A stretch of 64,000 bases of DNA from Thermothielavioides terrestris NRRL 8126 (taxonomy: Eukaryota > Ascomycota > Sordariomycetes > Sordariales > Chaetomiaceae), in NCBI RefSeq assembly GCF_000226115.1, contig NC_016461.1, positions 3,658,001 to 3,722,000 on the forward strand, read 5' to 3'. The translations under genes and the position numbers were made by a program. The notes beneath the pieces were generated by a model that saw only the letters and a list, made by a program, of their open reading frames with translations, made no database searches and was not told where the DNA came from. Position 1 is the stretch's first letter. Each line of letters starts with the position of its first letter. Below, piece after piece: positions 1-10,714 of this stretch.

Positions 1-678
1 AGGTCAGCATCAGTCTTGCCGCACCGGGACCGACGAGGCCATGCGACTAACGCCCGGCAGGATCTCGGCATTGCGCTGCAAGAATGCACCGCTTCTCTGA
101 ACCAGGTACTTGAGGAGAACATTTTTGAGAAATTTGAAAGGTACATACCTATGGCGGTCGATGCGGCGCTGCCAACTGCGACGCAGTGGGGTGCTCCACG
201 GTCCATGGGCGGGTTGTGCTGGGCAACATACAAGGCGACATGCAGGCGGAACGGAGTGTTTTCTGGCAGCTCGGGCCCTCGAGACTTCAACGACGAACTG
301 TTCAGCCCTATCTCGAAACAGCTGGCGAATGGTTGGGAACGAGCCTTCCAGCGTCGGCTGCCATCCACTTTGGACAACTTCATCAAAGCTCTGAGGAAGC
401 GCCTGGAGACATTCCACCGCGAGGCAACAGAGAGGGCGAGGGAGCGCGGCACCCACTACGACGGACTGACCATGCTGGCGCAGCAACTTCAGGCTCACTC
501 GAACGGCATCTCTGACATTAGGGAGGCCGTCATCGAGGCGACGCAGGAACTGCAGCGAAATGCCAACAGAGCCTTCACGCCGGTTATCCAGCAAGAGATG
601 ATTCCGGCTTATGACGGCTGCTTCGCAGAGCGAGGTATGTCTCGCCCCTTCTCTTTCTGTCGCACACACACACATATA

Positions 679-710
<32 letters not shown>

Positions 711-1231
711 GAAAAGAAAATAAAAGAAAAAAAAAAGAAAAGAAAAGAAAAAAGTCGAGACCTAACTGACGCACGACGCAATCAATAGGTCCTGGCTCCT
801 TCATGCGCATGAAAGAGCTCATGCAAAAGCACGTCACCGAGAACCGCGATACCATGTTCCGGATGGCCACCGACGTCGTACGGATTCAGCTGCTGTCGCT
901 CTGCCGCCAGGTCGCTGGGGACCTTTCCGCGCAGGTTAACGACCTGAAGGCGCAGCTTGCCCGGGACTATCTGGCGGTTCTCGTTGGTGCTGACGCAGCT
1001 TCTAAGGGACCGTCTCGCGCGGAGCTTATGCTGCGTGCCGAGATGGCCCCTCTGTTAGCCAAGGCGGATCAAGTGTTCGCTGAGCTAATCCCTGATCAAG
1101 CCCTCCCGAATCATGGCGGTTCGGCTGCGCGTCGAGAAGTTGAGGACATTCGGAGCAACGGGCCTCTGAAGAGCGAGTCTGATGCGACGATCCAGGATTC
1201 CATCATGGTCAAGACGGAGCCGGAAGAGTAA
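1..1231 (+). CDS. SLIP-GC-like nuclear GTPase, C-terminal part (5' end outside window)
   Basis: Exons 1..634 and 789..1231; the first exon is open from base 1, so the gene starts upstream and the GTPase domain is not visible. The intron (635..788) has donor GTATGT, branch-like CTAAC/CTGAC at 762-770 and acceptor ATAG; splicing gives ERGPGSFMRMKEL across the junction. The product resembles the C-terminal helical part of fungal proteins annotated as nuclear GTPase SLIP-GC, a family whose fungal members often carry a DUF7605-type region: FEKFERYIPMAVDAALP, then WGAPRSMGGLCWATYKATCR, GPRDFNDELF, and RDYLAVLVGAD near the end. The tail has two SUMO-consensus-like sites, LKSE and VKTE, the second within the last five residues (VKTEPEE being the final seven). 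Function in fungi is not established. The family assignment is from memory of conserved motifs. Confidence 0.75.
680..710 (+). repeat. C21-A10 homopolymer pair inside an intron
   Basis: Within the intron of the SLIP-GC-like gene a (CA)n stretch (about 662-674) is followed by 21 C residues (680-700), 10 A residues (701-710) and then a long A/G-only tract to about 753. Branch site and acceptor lie downstream and look normal. Confidence 0.9.
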
Positions 1232-1868
1232 GGTAGGGGTTTTCACTGTTAGTGTGTGGGAGAAGTCGGCCATGCCGATCCCAAGTGTCAGCTCGTTGTG
1301 ATTTTGTTCAAATCTTGTAGCCCCTTTTCTTTTTGGCGGGAAGAACGGCTCCTTGCTGGGTTACTGTGCAGCTAGAGTTGCCGGCAGCAGTAATGAAAAG
1401 AGGAAATGTGGCTCATTGTGACAGTCCGGTTAGTTAGTTAATCACCTATCGGTCGGCATCCCGGGCTGCGGACTCGGCACGGGTGGGTCCGGAGATGCGG
1501 GGAGGTGGGGACCGATGGCGCCGAAAATCTGACTTTTCTCGGCATTGCATTGCTGCCTTCGGTCGCTACTCGCACCCCACTCCAGACAACAACAGACTGC
1601 ACACCCTCCTCGTACCCATAGACTGGTGCCAGAGATCAAAGCAGTCCCGGCCCAAGCGAGGCAATCGGGTGCAATAGCAGTTCACAGCATCCGGAGGAGC
1701 GAGGATTGTCACTTGCTTTGTTGACGGTCTTACTGTGTAAATTCGCGCTGCAAGGCCCGGAGGCTGCTCATCTTTTTTACTCACTTTGTTTTCATCGGTT
1801 CGCTCGGTCACATAACACTCAGCCCCGCCACAAAGCATCAGCGCCAGAGGGCTGCAGAGTGAGTGAAC
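1232..1868. other. Intergenic region, promoter and 5' UTR of CNS1
   Basis: About 640 bases between the SLIP-GC-like stop and the CNS1 ATG. It must hold the terminator of the first gene and the promoter of the second. I see no further gene, RNA gene or repeat. Confidence 0.6.
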
Positions 1869-3191
1869 ATGGACCAGGTTACGAAAGACACCGAGTCGCT
1901 CAAGCTCGGCCACTCAAACGCCAATGGAGACGCCCATCCAGACATCACCGCGATGCTGCCGGAGCTGCCGCCCGGCCGCGCCCTGAACGCGGGCATGACG
2001 CTCGAGGAGACGGTGGCTGACCTCAACAAGCACCCGCTGTTCATGACGGAGCTCGACACCTCCGGGGACAACGAGGAGCTGGCGGCGCTGCAGGCGCTCG
2101 CCTACGAGGGCACCCCGCTCGAGAACGCGACCAACTTCAAGGAGCAGGGCAACGAGTGCTTCCGCGAGAAGCGCTGGGCGGACGCGAAGGAGTTCTACGG
2201 AAAGGGCATCGCCATCTTGTCCGCCGAGGAATCGAGGAGGGCGAAGGGCGGGAAGAAGAGGGTACAGAAGGCGGCCGGCCCGCTGGAGCTGAAGCCGGAC
2301 GCGGATGCGGACGACTCTGCCAAGCCGGAGGCGCCCAACCCACCCAACGATGAGGAGTTTGAGGAGGTAGATGACGACCCGGCCGAAGTCAAGTCGGAGC
2401 AAGCCCTCCTCGAGACGCTGCACATCAACCGCGCAGCCTGCCACCTCGAGCTGCGCAACTACCGCTCCTGCACCCTCGACTGCGCCGCCGCCCTCCGCCT
2501 CAACCCGCGCAACATCAAAGCGCTCTACCGCTCCGCGCGCGCCCTGCTGGCCGTCAGCAGGCTCCCCGAAGCCCGCGACGCCTGCGCGCGCGGCCTGGAG
2601 CTGGACCCCTCCAACAAGCCGCTCCAGACGCTCTCGGGAGAAATCAGCAAAGCCGCCGAAGCCGACGCGGCCCGCGCCGCGCGCGAGGCGGAGCTCGCCT
2701 CGCAGGCGCGCCGCCGGGCCGCGCTGCTCAAGGCGGCGCTCGCGGCGCGCGGCATCCGCACGCGGGCCACGGGCCGGCCGCCGGACATGGAGGACGCGCG
2801 GGTGGCGCTGGCGCCCGACGACCTGGACCCGGCCAGCGCGCTGGTGTTCCCCACCCTGCTGCTGTACCCGTGCCACCTGGAGAGCGACTTCATCAAGGCC
2901 TTCAGCGAGCGCGAGTGCCTCGACCAGCACTTCGGCTACGTCTTCCCGCTGCCCTGGGACCGCGCCGGCGAGTACAGCGCCGCCGGCGTCGAGTGCTACG
3001 TCGAGAGCGTCAGTGGCGGCTTGGTGAAGGTTGGGAGGAAGGTGCCGCTCTTGCAGGTGCTGGCCGGGGGCAACGTGGAGGTGGTGGATGACTTGCTGAA
3101 GGTGTTTGTTGTGCCCAAGGCGAGGGCGGAGGGCTGGGTAAGGGAGTGGAAGGAGAATAAGAAGAAGGAGCAGGCGGGTGGGGGGCAATGA
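1869..3191 (+). CDS. CNS1: Hsp90 co-chaperone Cns1 (TTC4 homologue), TPR protein
   Basis: Intronless, 440 aa from ATG 1869. Cns1/TTC4 proteins bind Hsp90/Hsp70 through a TPR clamp and are cytosolic; yeast Cns1 is essential and also acts on elongation factor 2. The N-terminus has the family motif NKHPLFMTELD. TPR motifs begin near residue 86 (NFKEQGNECFREKRWADA) and continue near 184-260 (INRAACHLELRNYRSC, NIKALYRSARALLA). A charged acidic/basic insert (about 118-178) separates the first TPR from the others. The C-terminal third (about 316-433) corresponds to the Cns1/TTC4 wheel domain (VFPTLLLYPC, QHFGYVFPLPWD, VPLLQVLAGG). A GTG codon two codons upstream is not needed; the ATG is the natural start. 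The long open frame on the opposite strand (1914..3458) is a GC3 shadow. Confidence 0.92.
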   Translation: MDQVTKDTESLKLGHSNANGDAHPDITAMLPELPPGRALNAGMTLEETVADLNKHPLFMTELDTSGDNEELAALQALAYEGTPLENATNFKEQGNECFREKRWADAKEFYGKGIAILSAEESRRAKGGKKRVQKAAGPLELKPDADADDSAKPEAPNPPNDEEFEEVDDDPAEVKSEQALLETLHINRAACHLELRNYRSCTLDCAAALRLNPRNIKALYRSARALLAVSRLPEARDACARGLELDPSNKPLQTLSGEISKAAEADAARAAREAELASQARRRAALLKAALAARGIRTRATGRPPDMEDARVALAPDDLDPASALVFPTLLLYPCHLESDFIKAFSERECLDQHFGYVFPLPWDRAGEYSAAGVECYVESVSGGLVKVGRKVPLLQVLAGGNVEVVDDLLKVFVVPKARAEGWVREWKENKKKEQAGGGQ

Positions 3192-3953
3192 CCACCTGGC
3201 AGCTGGGGCGGGGAAAAATAAAATAGGGCCATGATATGATACCCGGATGAGACAGACAGGATGGCAGGGGGAGCGCAACCGGCGTTGAGGCTGCTTGGAA
3301 GAGCAGGATGCTCGGTGCCTTACGTTGGACGCTATCCCCATGAGGATTCGGCAGCCCGAGATGGCGGCATGCATGTGCGGAAGACACGCCCCTGGCAGCG
3401 CCCCTGAAGTAGGGAAAACAAGACTGCATTGTGTCGTCCCGTCAAACGCCGTGACCACTAAGGCACCGCGTTCTATGCTATCGGTCTACTCACAAACCAG
3501 ATGCCGCCCACGCCACGAAACCCTGTGCATGCCCGCAACGCAATGCGCAGACAAACCAAACGCCCGCACCCCTGAAACCAGGCTAGCCAAGCCGCGACTC
3601 CCTACGCGCCTATTCTGAGCCCTCATCCGAGTAGAACGAGCAACGCAAAGAAAAATGCTAAAGAAAACGCAAGGAAACAGTCCGCAGAAACCCAAGGCTC
3701 TTCTTCAGCAGCCCGCCAGTGCCCTCCATTACTCGCGATAGGAGAGACCGGGACCGGTCGCGAGCGACTAATCTTCCGCCGACAAAAGCGAGACCTATCC
3801 ATCCCCTTCAATCACATCAACGGCCCGCCATCCACCCTTCCCGCAACCACCACACCGTCCAACGCCCCCATCCCGCAACGCAGCCAGCATCCTAATCAAA
3901 GCCAGAACACCAGTTGCTTCTCAACAAGACAAGACAAAAAAAAAGCATAGTGA
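3192..3953. other. Intergenic region between convergent genes
   Basis: Lies between the 3' ends of CNS1 (+) and the Xbp1-like gene (-). It should contain both 3' UTRs. No open frame with family resemblance, RNA gene or repeat was recognised. Confidence 0.55.
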
Positions 3954-6483
3954 TCAACACCCCGCCATCCGCCGCCTCTTCGCCCGCGTGTTGGGCCCAC
4001 CACCACCCCCGGCCGCAACCGCGCCCGCGACCGTGTCCTGGCCTTCCACAGAAGCAGCAAGCCGCGGCGGCGGCGGCGTCGGCATGGCCTGGCGGGAAGT
4101 AGCACCAGCACCAGCACTAGCACCAGCAGCAGCGGCACCACCGCTCCCTCCCTCCTCCTCCTCCTTCGTCCGACCCGGCCTCCGACGCGGCGAGGAACGG
4201 TCGCCTGCTGCGCCGGTTGGCCGCTGATGGTCTGCTGCGCCACTGCCACCACTACTGGCGGACCTGGCGACTGCCCCGGCTTCGTCGGCGTTGGCTCTGC
4301 TGATGCTGGTGTTGCCGGTGTTGCTGGTGTTGTTGGTGTTGTTGGTGTTGCCGTTGCTATCTCCATTGCCATCGCTGTTGCCACTGTCAATGGCAGTGTC
4401 ATTGCAGTCATTGTAATCATTGCTGCTGCTGTCCGGACGCTGCACCGCGGCAAGCAGGCGCATCAGCGTGAGGGCGGCGTCGCGCTCCACGGCCGGGCGG
4501 GGGGGTTGGTTGTTATTGTTGCTGCTGCCACCGCCGCCGCTGCAGCTGTCGCTACTGCTGTTGACGGGGGCGTTGATGGTGTCGGGACGCTGGGCGAGAA
4601 GGACCGGCATGCTCTCGGCAGTCGGACACCCCGGGCCGGAAGCAAAGTCTGACGCGCGCCTCGAGGGGGGAGGGGGGTGCGGGGGCGAAGGGGACGGCGT
4701 CGGCTGCGGGCTGCCGTTGTCGTTGCCTTCGTCGTCACTGGCGGGGGTTGGCGGGGGCGCCGGGGTGTTGCTGGCGGTGATGTCGTGCTCTGCTTCTGCT
4801 CCGCCGTGGGCGGTGGTGGGGCGGTCGGAGATTGGGGCCGCCGAGGCGGAGCCGGGGCTGCTGGTTCCGGCGTGGCTTCCGTCGGCGTCGTACGCTTCGT
4901 CTCTGTCGCTAGGGTTGGTGGGCAGCCGGCTGAACCTGTTGTAGCTGCCGCTGCTGTCGTCTAGGATGTCGACCTCGTCGAAGCGGCGTTTGAGATGCAG
5001 TGGCGGTAGCACTATCCGCTGCTCGTGGAAGGGGCTGGATGCCGGTAGCGGCAGGTAATGGTGATGTTGGTGAGGATAGGGAGGAGGACGAGGAGAGCAC
5101 GGGGGCAGCTTGCTGCTGCTGGTTGCCGGAGACCGCGGAACGGCTGACAGCCAGGGGTTGGCAACGACGGACATGTCCGTGCCAAGCGGCTCCCCGTGTA
5201 GGTTGGAGATGGCGCGCTGGTGACAAGCATGATGGACCAGGGGCCGTGTTTGTTCGTTCACGGCCGTCCAGGCCGGGGAGTGCTGGGGCGTAGGTGCTGG
5301 CGCTGCCGCTGGCGCTGCAGGTGGGTTTGTGACTGGGACTCGCAACGGCGGCACAGACCGGTAGATGCGGCGATCGTAGAGCTCCGACGGCGGGCGGTAG
5401 TCGACGTCTGTGTCGGTGTACGGGCTTAACATCACGGGCCGCTCGTACTCGAATGGGTGATTGTAGGGCTCGGGGATGTGTGCCGATCGGTGGGACGGCA
5501 AGGGACTGACGCTACGCGATGCTCGCGGACTGGGCAGCGCGGCTGGCGGTCTCAACGCAGCTGCGGCCTCGCTTCTCGCCCGTGCCACAATGTCTGGGTT
5601 GATTGTCATGCGGCCGTGGCCCGCCGCTTTCTCGGGAATGCACTCAAAGGGGAACTGGGGGCCGAAGAGCGGGATGAGCGCGCCGGCGATGCTGTAGCAG
5701 AAGGTCGCGCACACGGCTTTGGCGCAGGAGAAGGGCATCCAGTAGCCTACGGTCAAGCAATCAGCCACGCAGTTCGAGCTCCCGGAAGAGTGTCGGGCTC
5801 AAGACGCACCTTGAGCCTTGATGGAGCCACCGGTGATGCTGTGGGTGATGTCCTTGAGGCCGGGGTTCTGGTTGAGCATCTTCGCGGGCGTGGTCTGGCC
5901 AGGTCAGAGTGGTGTTTGTTCGAACAGGGAGGGGGGCGGAACTCGCCTTGCTGTACCCGCGGCACTTGAAGAAAGGAGTCATGCGGACGAGGCCGACGTT
6001 GTAGTCCCACATGACGGTGTAGGGGGTGTCGTCGCCGGGGATCTTGAAGTCGTAATGGAATACTGGCCAGGTTAGTCTGGGGCCCCTGCCCAGCTTCAAC
6101 ACAAGCGGGGTGCTGCCCTCACCTTCGAACCCCTCTCTGCCGGTCTTGGAAAAGAAGTCCTTCTTGCCGCTGTTGTAGGGGATGCGCTCGCAGGTTTCCT
6201 GGATCGAGCCGAATGGATGGACCTGGAACCTGCGCACCTCGCGCAGGGAACTCTCATCCAGCGCTTCAAAGGGTGGAAAGTTGACGACGCCCCTTGTCTT
6301 GCTCTGGGAGGAAGCAGGCTTGATGTTCTCGGTCATTTTAATTGTCTCGATCGACACGCTGGCTGGCGCTGGTTCGCTTCGAAAGCCTACGCTCCGACGA
6401 GCCGGAGACGGCGGAGTCGGACGACACGTTGGCAACGGAGCCCGCGGGGGCTCCGGGTTAAGAAGTTCGGCTACGGACACCAT
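3954..6483 (-). CDS. APSES-domain transcriptional regulator, Xbp1-like
   Basis: Four exons, complement of 6123..6483, 5947..6062, 5810..5894 and 3954..5746, 784 aa. The APSES/KilA-N-like DNA-binding region spans about residues 100-230 and is broken by all three introns: [29 protein letters not shown], then [39 protein letters not shown] and GALIPLFGP. This pattern matches the Xbp1 branch of fungal APSES proteins (yeast Xbp1 is a stress-induced repressor); role here inferred. Intron 2 (5895..5946, 52 nt) starts with GCGAGT instead of GT and ends in AG, a GC-AG intron. Intron 1 (6063..6122) is 60 nt without a stop. The C-terminal two thirds are low complexity, rich in Pro, Ser and Gly, with an Asn/Asp/Ser/Thr run encoded by degenerate trinucleotides near 4280-4420. 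An alternative start is the Met at 6336. Confidence 0.85.
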
Positions 6484-9400
6484 GGCGGTGAGGATGCAGT
6501 GGAAATGTCTCGCGTACTCGTCGCGACCGCTGCAACTCGGATGGGGGAGGGGTAGAGTTGAATGCCCAGTGAGAAGGCGGGGACACAGATTATGAAGTCA
6601 GACAGCGCTTGCAGCCCAGCCCTTCTCTGGCTGGGCTGAGGGCAGAGAAAAACAGATGACCCCTTTGACTCCGCAAACAACAAAGCTCCGCGCGACCCTC
6701 GCGCTCCGGCGGGTACCTCAAGGGCGTGCAACCCCCGACCAGAACCACGACCTGTCCTCCTGCTTCGTTGAGCGCCGGCATGCAAGGGCTCGTAGCCCCG
6801 GCGAGCGTCCCCGTCCCCGTGTTCAGTGTTCTCGATGCAGCTCCTTTGTCCGGGGACGCAGGGAGTCGATCGCTAGCTGTCGGATAGAAGCGTTTGGTCC
6901 TTCCACCGCTCTTTTGGGGGGGGTGTGACGGGAGAGGGATGGGGGTTCCAGTTGGCCGCCAAATGTGACAAGTGACAGCAGAGAGCGGCGGTCAATAGTC
7001 AGTTTGATGATCGCAGCAGTGGACGGTCTGATAGCCCGGCTGTGGCGGTGGGTTAGCTCAGCAGGACGGAGGGGAGTGTGACTTGGTTAGAGCGATGTAC
7101 GCTCCGGGCTGAGCTTGTGTATGTACCCCCCTGGCGGCATCGATTAGGCGCCAGTGCCGCACACACTCAACTCTACGTCACCTTCCTCCCCCTCAAGGTT
7201 CTTCTAGGTGTTGTAAAACCATCGGGAAAAGCAGGGCTCGCTAACGGCCAAGGCGGCACGACTGGGGAAAGACGGCGGGAGCGAGGTAGGTTGTGACTCT
7301 ACACACTGAGGCTTGGCTTCTCGAGCGAACACAGGTGTCCGGGCTCCACGCTGGTCTTGTGGCCAGAAACAGCAAATGAGTTTGACAGCGCAAATACCAT
7401 ACCGTGAACAACCGGGCAGGGGTGCGGCCTGTTTGAGATCACTTGACAGAAAGCTGGCTGTCGGCCGGCTGCAGGAGACGTCGCTCGGTTACCTGGTTGA
7501 GAATCTCCGGTGAGCAAGGTGGAACAAAGAGCGAAACTTGTTCCCATGTCGATGTCCCAGACGGAGATGACTGCTTGACTCGACACACGTGGCTGCCTCA
7601 CCGCTAAGGGAACGGCTCTCCCGGGCAAGGAAGGCACTGTAGGGGCGAAACTCTGGCCCAGTTACCGGCCCGGGAGCGGTTTGCTGGTGTCACGCCTGAC
7701 TGCGCGCCAAATGCCGGCTTCGCTGTTGCGCGAGGGGACAGCGCCGAGAGAGACTGGATGCGCACAAGGCTTAGCAAGGGAGATTGCGAGTACCACTCTC
7801 GACCGGAGGTCGCTGCTCGGCGCCCTCCTCCGACCCGGTCTTTTTGAGGTATCCAGGTCCCTTCGAGAAGCCGAATCGGTATTCTCCGCCGAAGTTCACG
7901 GCAGCGGTGCGGCAGCAGGCATCGGTCACTGCACCGAGCCTTGCTTGCCCCCACGAGCTTGCGCTTTTGCGCAACGGCAGCACAGAAAAAGCGTCCGATG
8001 GGGACAGAGGCATAGTTTGAAACTCCCCAACCCTGTCGGAAACCCTCTTTGTTCTTTAGCAAGGGCGGTGTCGATGCGGCAGCGGGTTGACCACGGCGGG
8101 CGTGCGCTTGGAAAGCACCCGAAGGACACGCCGGATGTTGGATCCGGAGTCGCGAGGAACGGTCGAGGTTGAAAGAAAATGTGGCGCACTGGCTGGCGAC
8201 AGGTGAGGGTCGGGCAGGGCGGCGAAAGGCCACCACCCACTTGACCGGTCGCCGCTGCATGGGCGACTGGGCTGCTGGGGGCGGCGTCTGTCCAACGGCA
8301 GCGGACAGGGCGGGCACAGCGAGCCGTTGTGTGTGCCGGGCAACATGGATCCCTCGACTCGTGCCCCCTAGACCATGCCCAAGCCTGTCGTTCCAAACCT
8401 TGATGAGTGCTGCAGCTACCCGGCGAGCTCTCCACGGCAAGGCCGCCCGGCACCAGACAGACGCCAAAGCACGGCTGGCGCACTGTCCTCAAACGGCAGC
8501 ACAAGAGCCAGAGGACCGCCAAATCGAGCCGTGAGGAGAGACAAACTAGGCCAGAACGGTCTCTAGAGGGACTTCCGCCAGCTGGGCGGACGCACCTCCG
8601 TGCGCATCGCCGGCCGGCCCTCGGGGAGTGCGGAATGAAGACGAGGAGGCTGGTGGGCAGTCTGTCGCAGCAAACCTAGCAAGCTTCCCCGAGCGCGGAC
8701 TTCATTGCAGCCCCGGCAACGGTCTTAATAATCATGGCCGGACTGGCTTCCCCGGCGGCTCCGTAGTCAACTTCCCCGTCTCCTTGTCGGTCGGCGTGCG
8801 TTCGACTGATCCCTGCCTGGTGTTCCACTGGTACACTCAGGGGCTGGCTGGTCAGGCAAATTGGTGCCCGATGCTAGCGCCGAAACACCGCATTGCCGTG
8901 GCCAGGCACATCCAAGTGAGATGATGGATCTGGCTGCACGTCAACCTGCCAGTCAGCATCTGGCGTGGCGTCCATCCACCACACAGAGAACCAGCCGTCA
9001 AGGTATGCATGTCAAACTTGAGCACCGATCACGGCGCCGCCAGGGCGCGTTAGGAGAAGCATCTCCCTGCCTAACCTAAGCAGTGCGACCGGCAGAGGCT
9101 TGTCGCGGTTATGGGCATCCGGTCGGGATATTTCCAGCGCGTGTCGTCCGGTGAGGCACAAGTAGCACGGCAGACTGCGCAGAGGAGAGCACGACATCCA
9201 TCTGCCGCACAGAGGCTGCTCCACTCTCTCAGGGCTCAGAGAGTGACGACGGGGGTCGTTGAAACGCCCTTACAGCAGAGAATGCATGGGTAGTTGTCCC
9301 CGGCGGGCCGCCTCGCAACCATCGATTGGAGCCGCTTGAAACAGGTGTCCCTGAATAGACGGACGTTTACAGCCGGACGGGAAGGCGCGCAGCTGCGGTG

Positions 9401-10714
9401 CGTTGCCATCGGCCATCACTCCGCGGCAATTGATCCTCGAGGATTCTGTGTATTCTTCATTCTTCAGGAGAGCAGACGCGGGCAACGACCTGGAAAGCCT
9501 GGAAAGAAACTCATCAATCGGGCTTCCCATAGACTGAGTGCCGGGAAGCAGCGCAGCCCACCAAAAGGCTAAGCGCGGAAGAGGACACGCCAAACAAATT
9601 GCAACCACAAGCACAACCACAACCGCAACCACAGCCGCAGTGCATGCAACCACGGCCGGCGAGGACTCGATCCGCATGCAACAGTGTTGCAATTTTGGCC
9701 ACCACCGCTGCGGATGTCAAATCGCCCGCGTGATCGCCTTGCCAGCGCCCTGCCATCGCCCTGCCACGCCCAACATAACACAAACTCACCTTCAGCGCAC
9801 TTGTGTGCCCTTTGCCAGACCCTGAGATCCACAGTTCACACGACGGAGCAAACAGACAGCCCGGGCCGGTCGATCGACCGCAGCGACCAACGACCGCCAA
9901 AAATGGATGATGCCAGAACAAGAAGCACTGAACAGCGGCATCTCGCGACGACGACAAGTCCCGGTCGTTCGTGGTTTGACCGCCTGGACGGCTATGCAAG
10001 GCCGTTGCATCTACCGATGCGAGCTCCGACTGAGGTAAATAACAGAACACCGTACCTGCCAGAAGCTGCTGAACTGTTGTTTTCATTTTCCGTGTTCCGC
10101 ACTCGTGGTTGCTCTTGCCTGTTGCTGCTGCCGGTTTCGTTTGTTGTTTGTTGTTGAGCAAAGTGGGGCCATCCCCCTTGCTGCCTGCCCGCTTACTTAA
10201 TCAGCTCTCCTTCATTCTTTGCCTGAAACCGTGCAAGGGATGCACCGGCGGTTTCGGCCTCAGGCACCAACGGCAAGGCGCGTTCTGGGTTCTGGTCGGG
10301 TCGCGCGAGGGTCACGGGTCTCTCCCTGAACCGTGGCCGAAACCCGTCTGTTTTGGGAATCCACACAACATTCTCTGTTTACATTGGGCTCTCGCTTTGC
10401 CACAACAACAGTCCGTTCTTTGGCCCGCTCGACCTGCCTTGCCCCTCCTTTTCCATCCTCCTCCTCCATTCCGCCCTCTGCACGGTTTTCCTTGTTCGTG
10501 ACAATTGTCCCGCGGATTGGATCCGAATTTGGAGTCGCCGCGGCTAGCCCCCGGCAGCTTTTTTTCATTGTCCGTCGACCGCGACGGATTTGTGTTCTTT
10601 CACCCCTTGCTGCATGCGCCCCCCTCTTTTGTTGCCCACCCGCCGACTCTTTATCCGAGCCCCTGAGTCTCTCCCCCGTCGTGTGCTGTGGGACACTGTG
10701 CCCAATCGGTCGCT
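6484..10714. other. Long gene-poor region, divergent promoters
   Basis: About 4.2 kb between the Xbp1-like gene (-) and TOP2 (+), transcribed away from each other. I checked the longer open frames here (for example complement 7604..8467 and plus 9684..10157): none shows a recognisable domain, low-complexity protein logic or consistent splice structure. It likely holds both promoters, long 5' leaders or an unannotated non-coding transcript. No tRNA was convincing. Confidence 0.5.
9601..9640 (+). repeat. Degenerate CAACCA/CAACCG hexamer run
   Basis: Short imperfect tandem run of C-A-A-C-C-A/G type hexamers in the long intergenic region upstream of TOP2. No coding context; probably a microsatellite-like tract. 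Confidence 0.6.

Noticed and set aside
10..870. 286-codon minus-strand frame over the first gene
   Set aside because: It reads through the intron homopolymers as Phe/Leu/Gly runs; an artefact of the intron tract and antisense coding.
1914..3458. 514-codon open frame on the minus strand across CNS1
   Set aside because: Arg/Leu/Gly-rich shadow of a GC3-rich gene; no domain and no splice logic.
7040..7125. tRNA-like start GGTGGGTTAGCTCAGCAGG
   Set aside because: The A-box-like sequence is not followed by a T-arm (no GGTTCGA-type B box) or a closing acceptor stem.
7604..8467. 287-codon minus-strand frame in the long intergenic region
   Set aside because: No recognisable domain, unusual Arg/Pro/Ala/Cys/Trp mix typical of non-coding GC-rich DNA, and overlapping frames of similar length on both strands.
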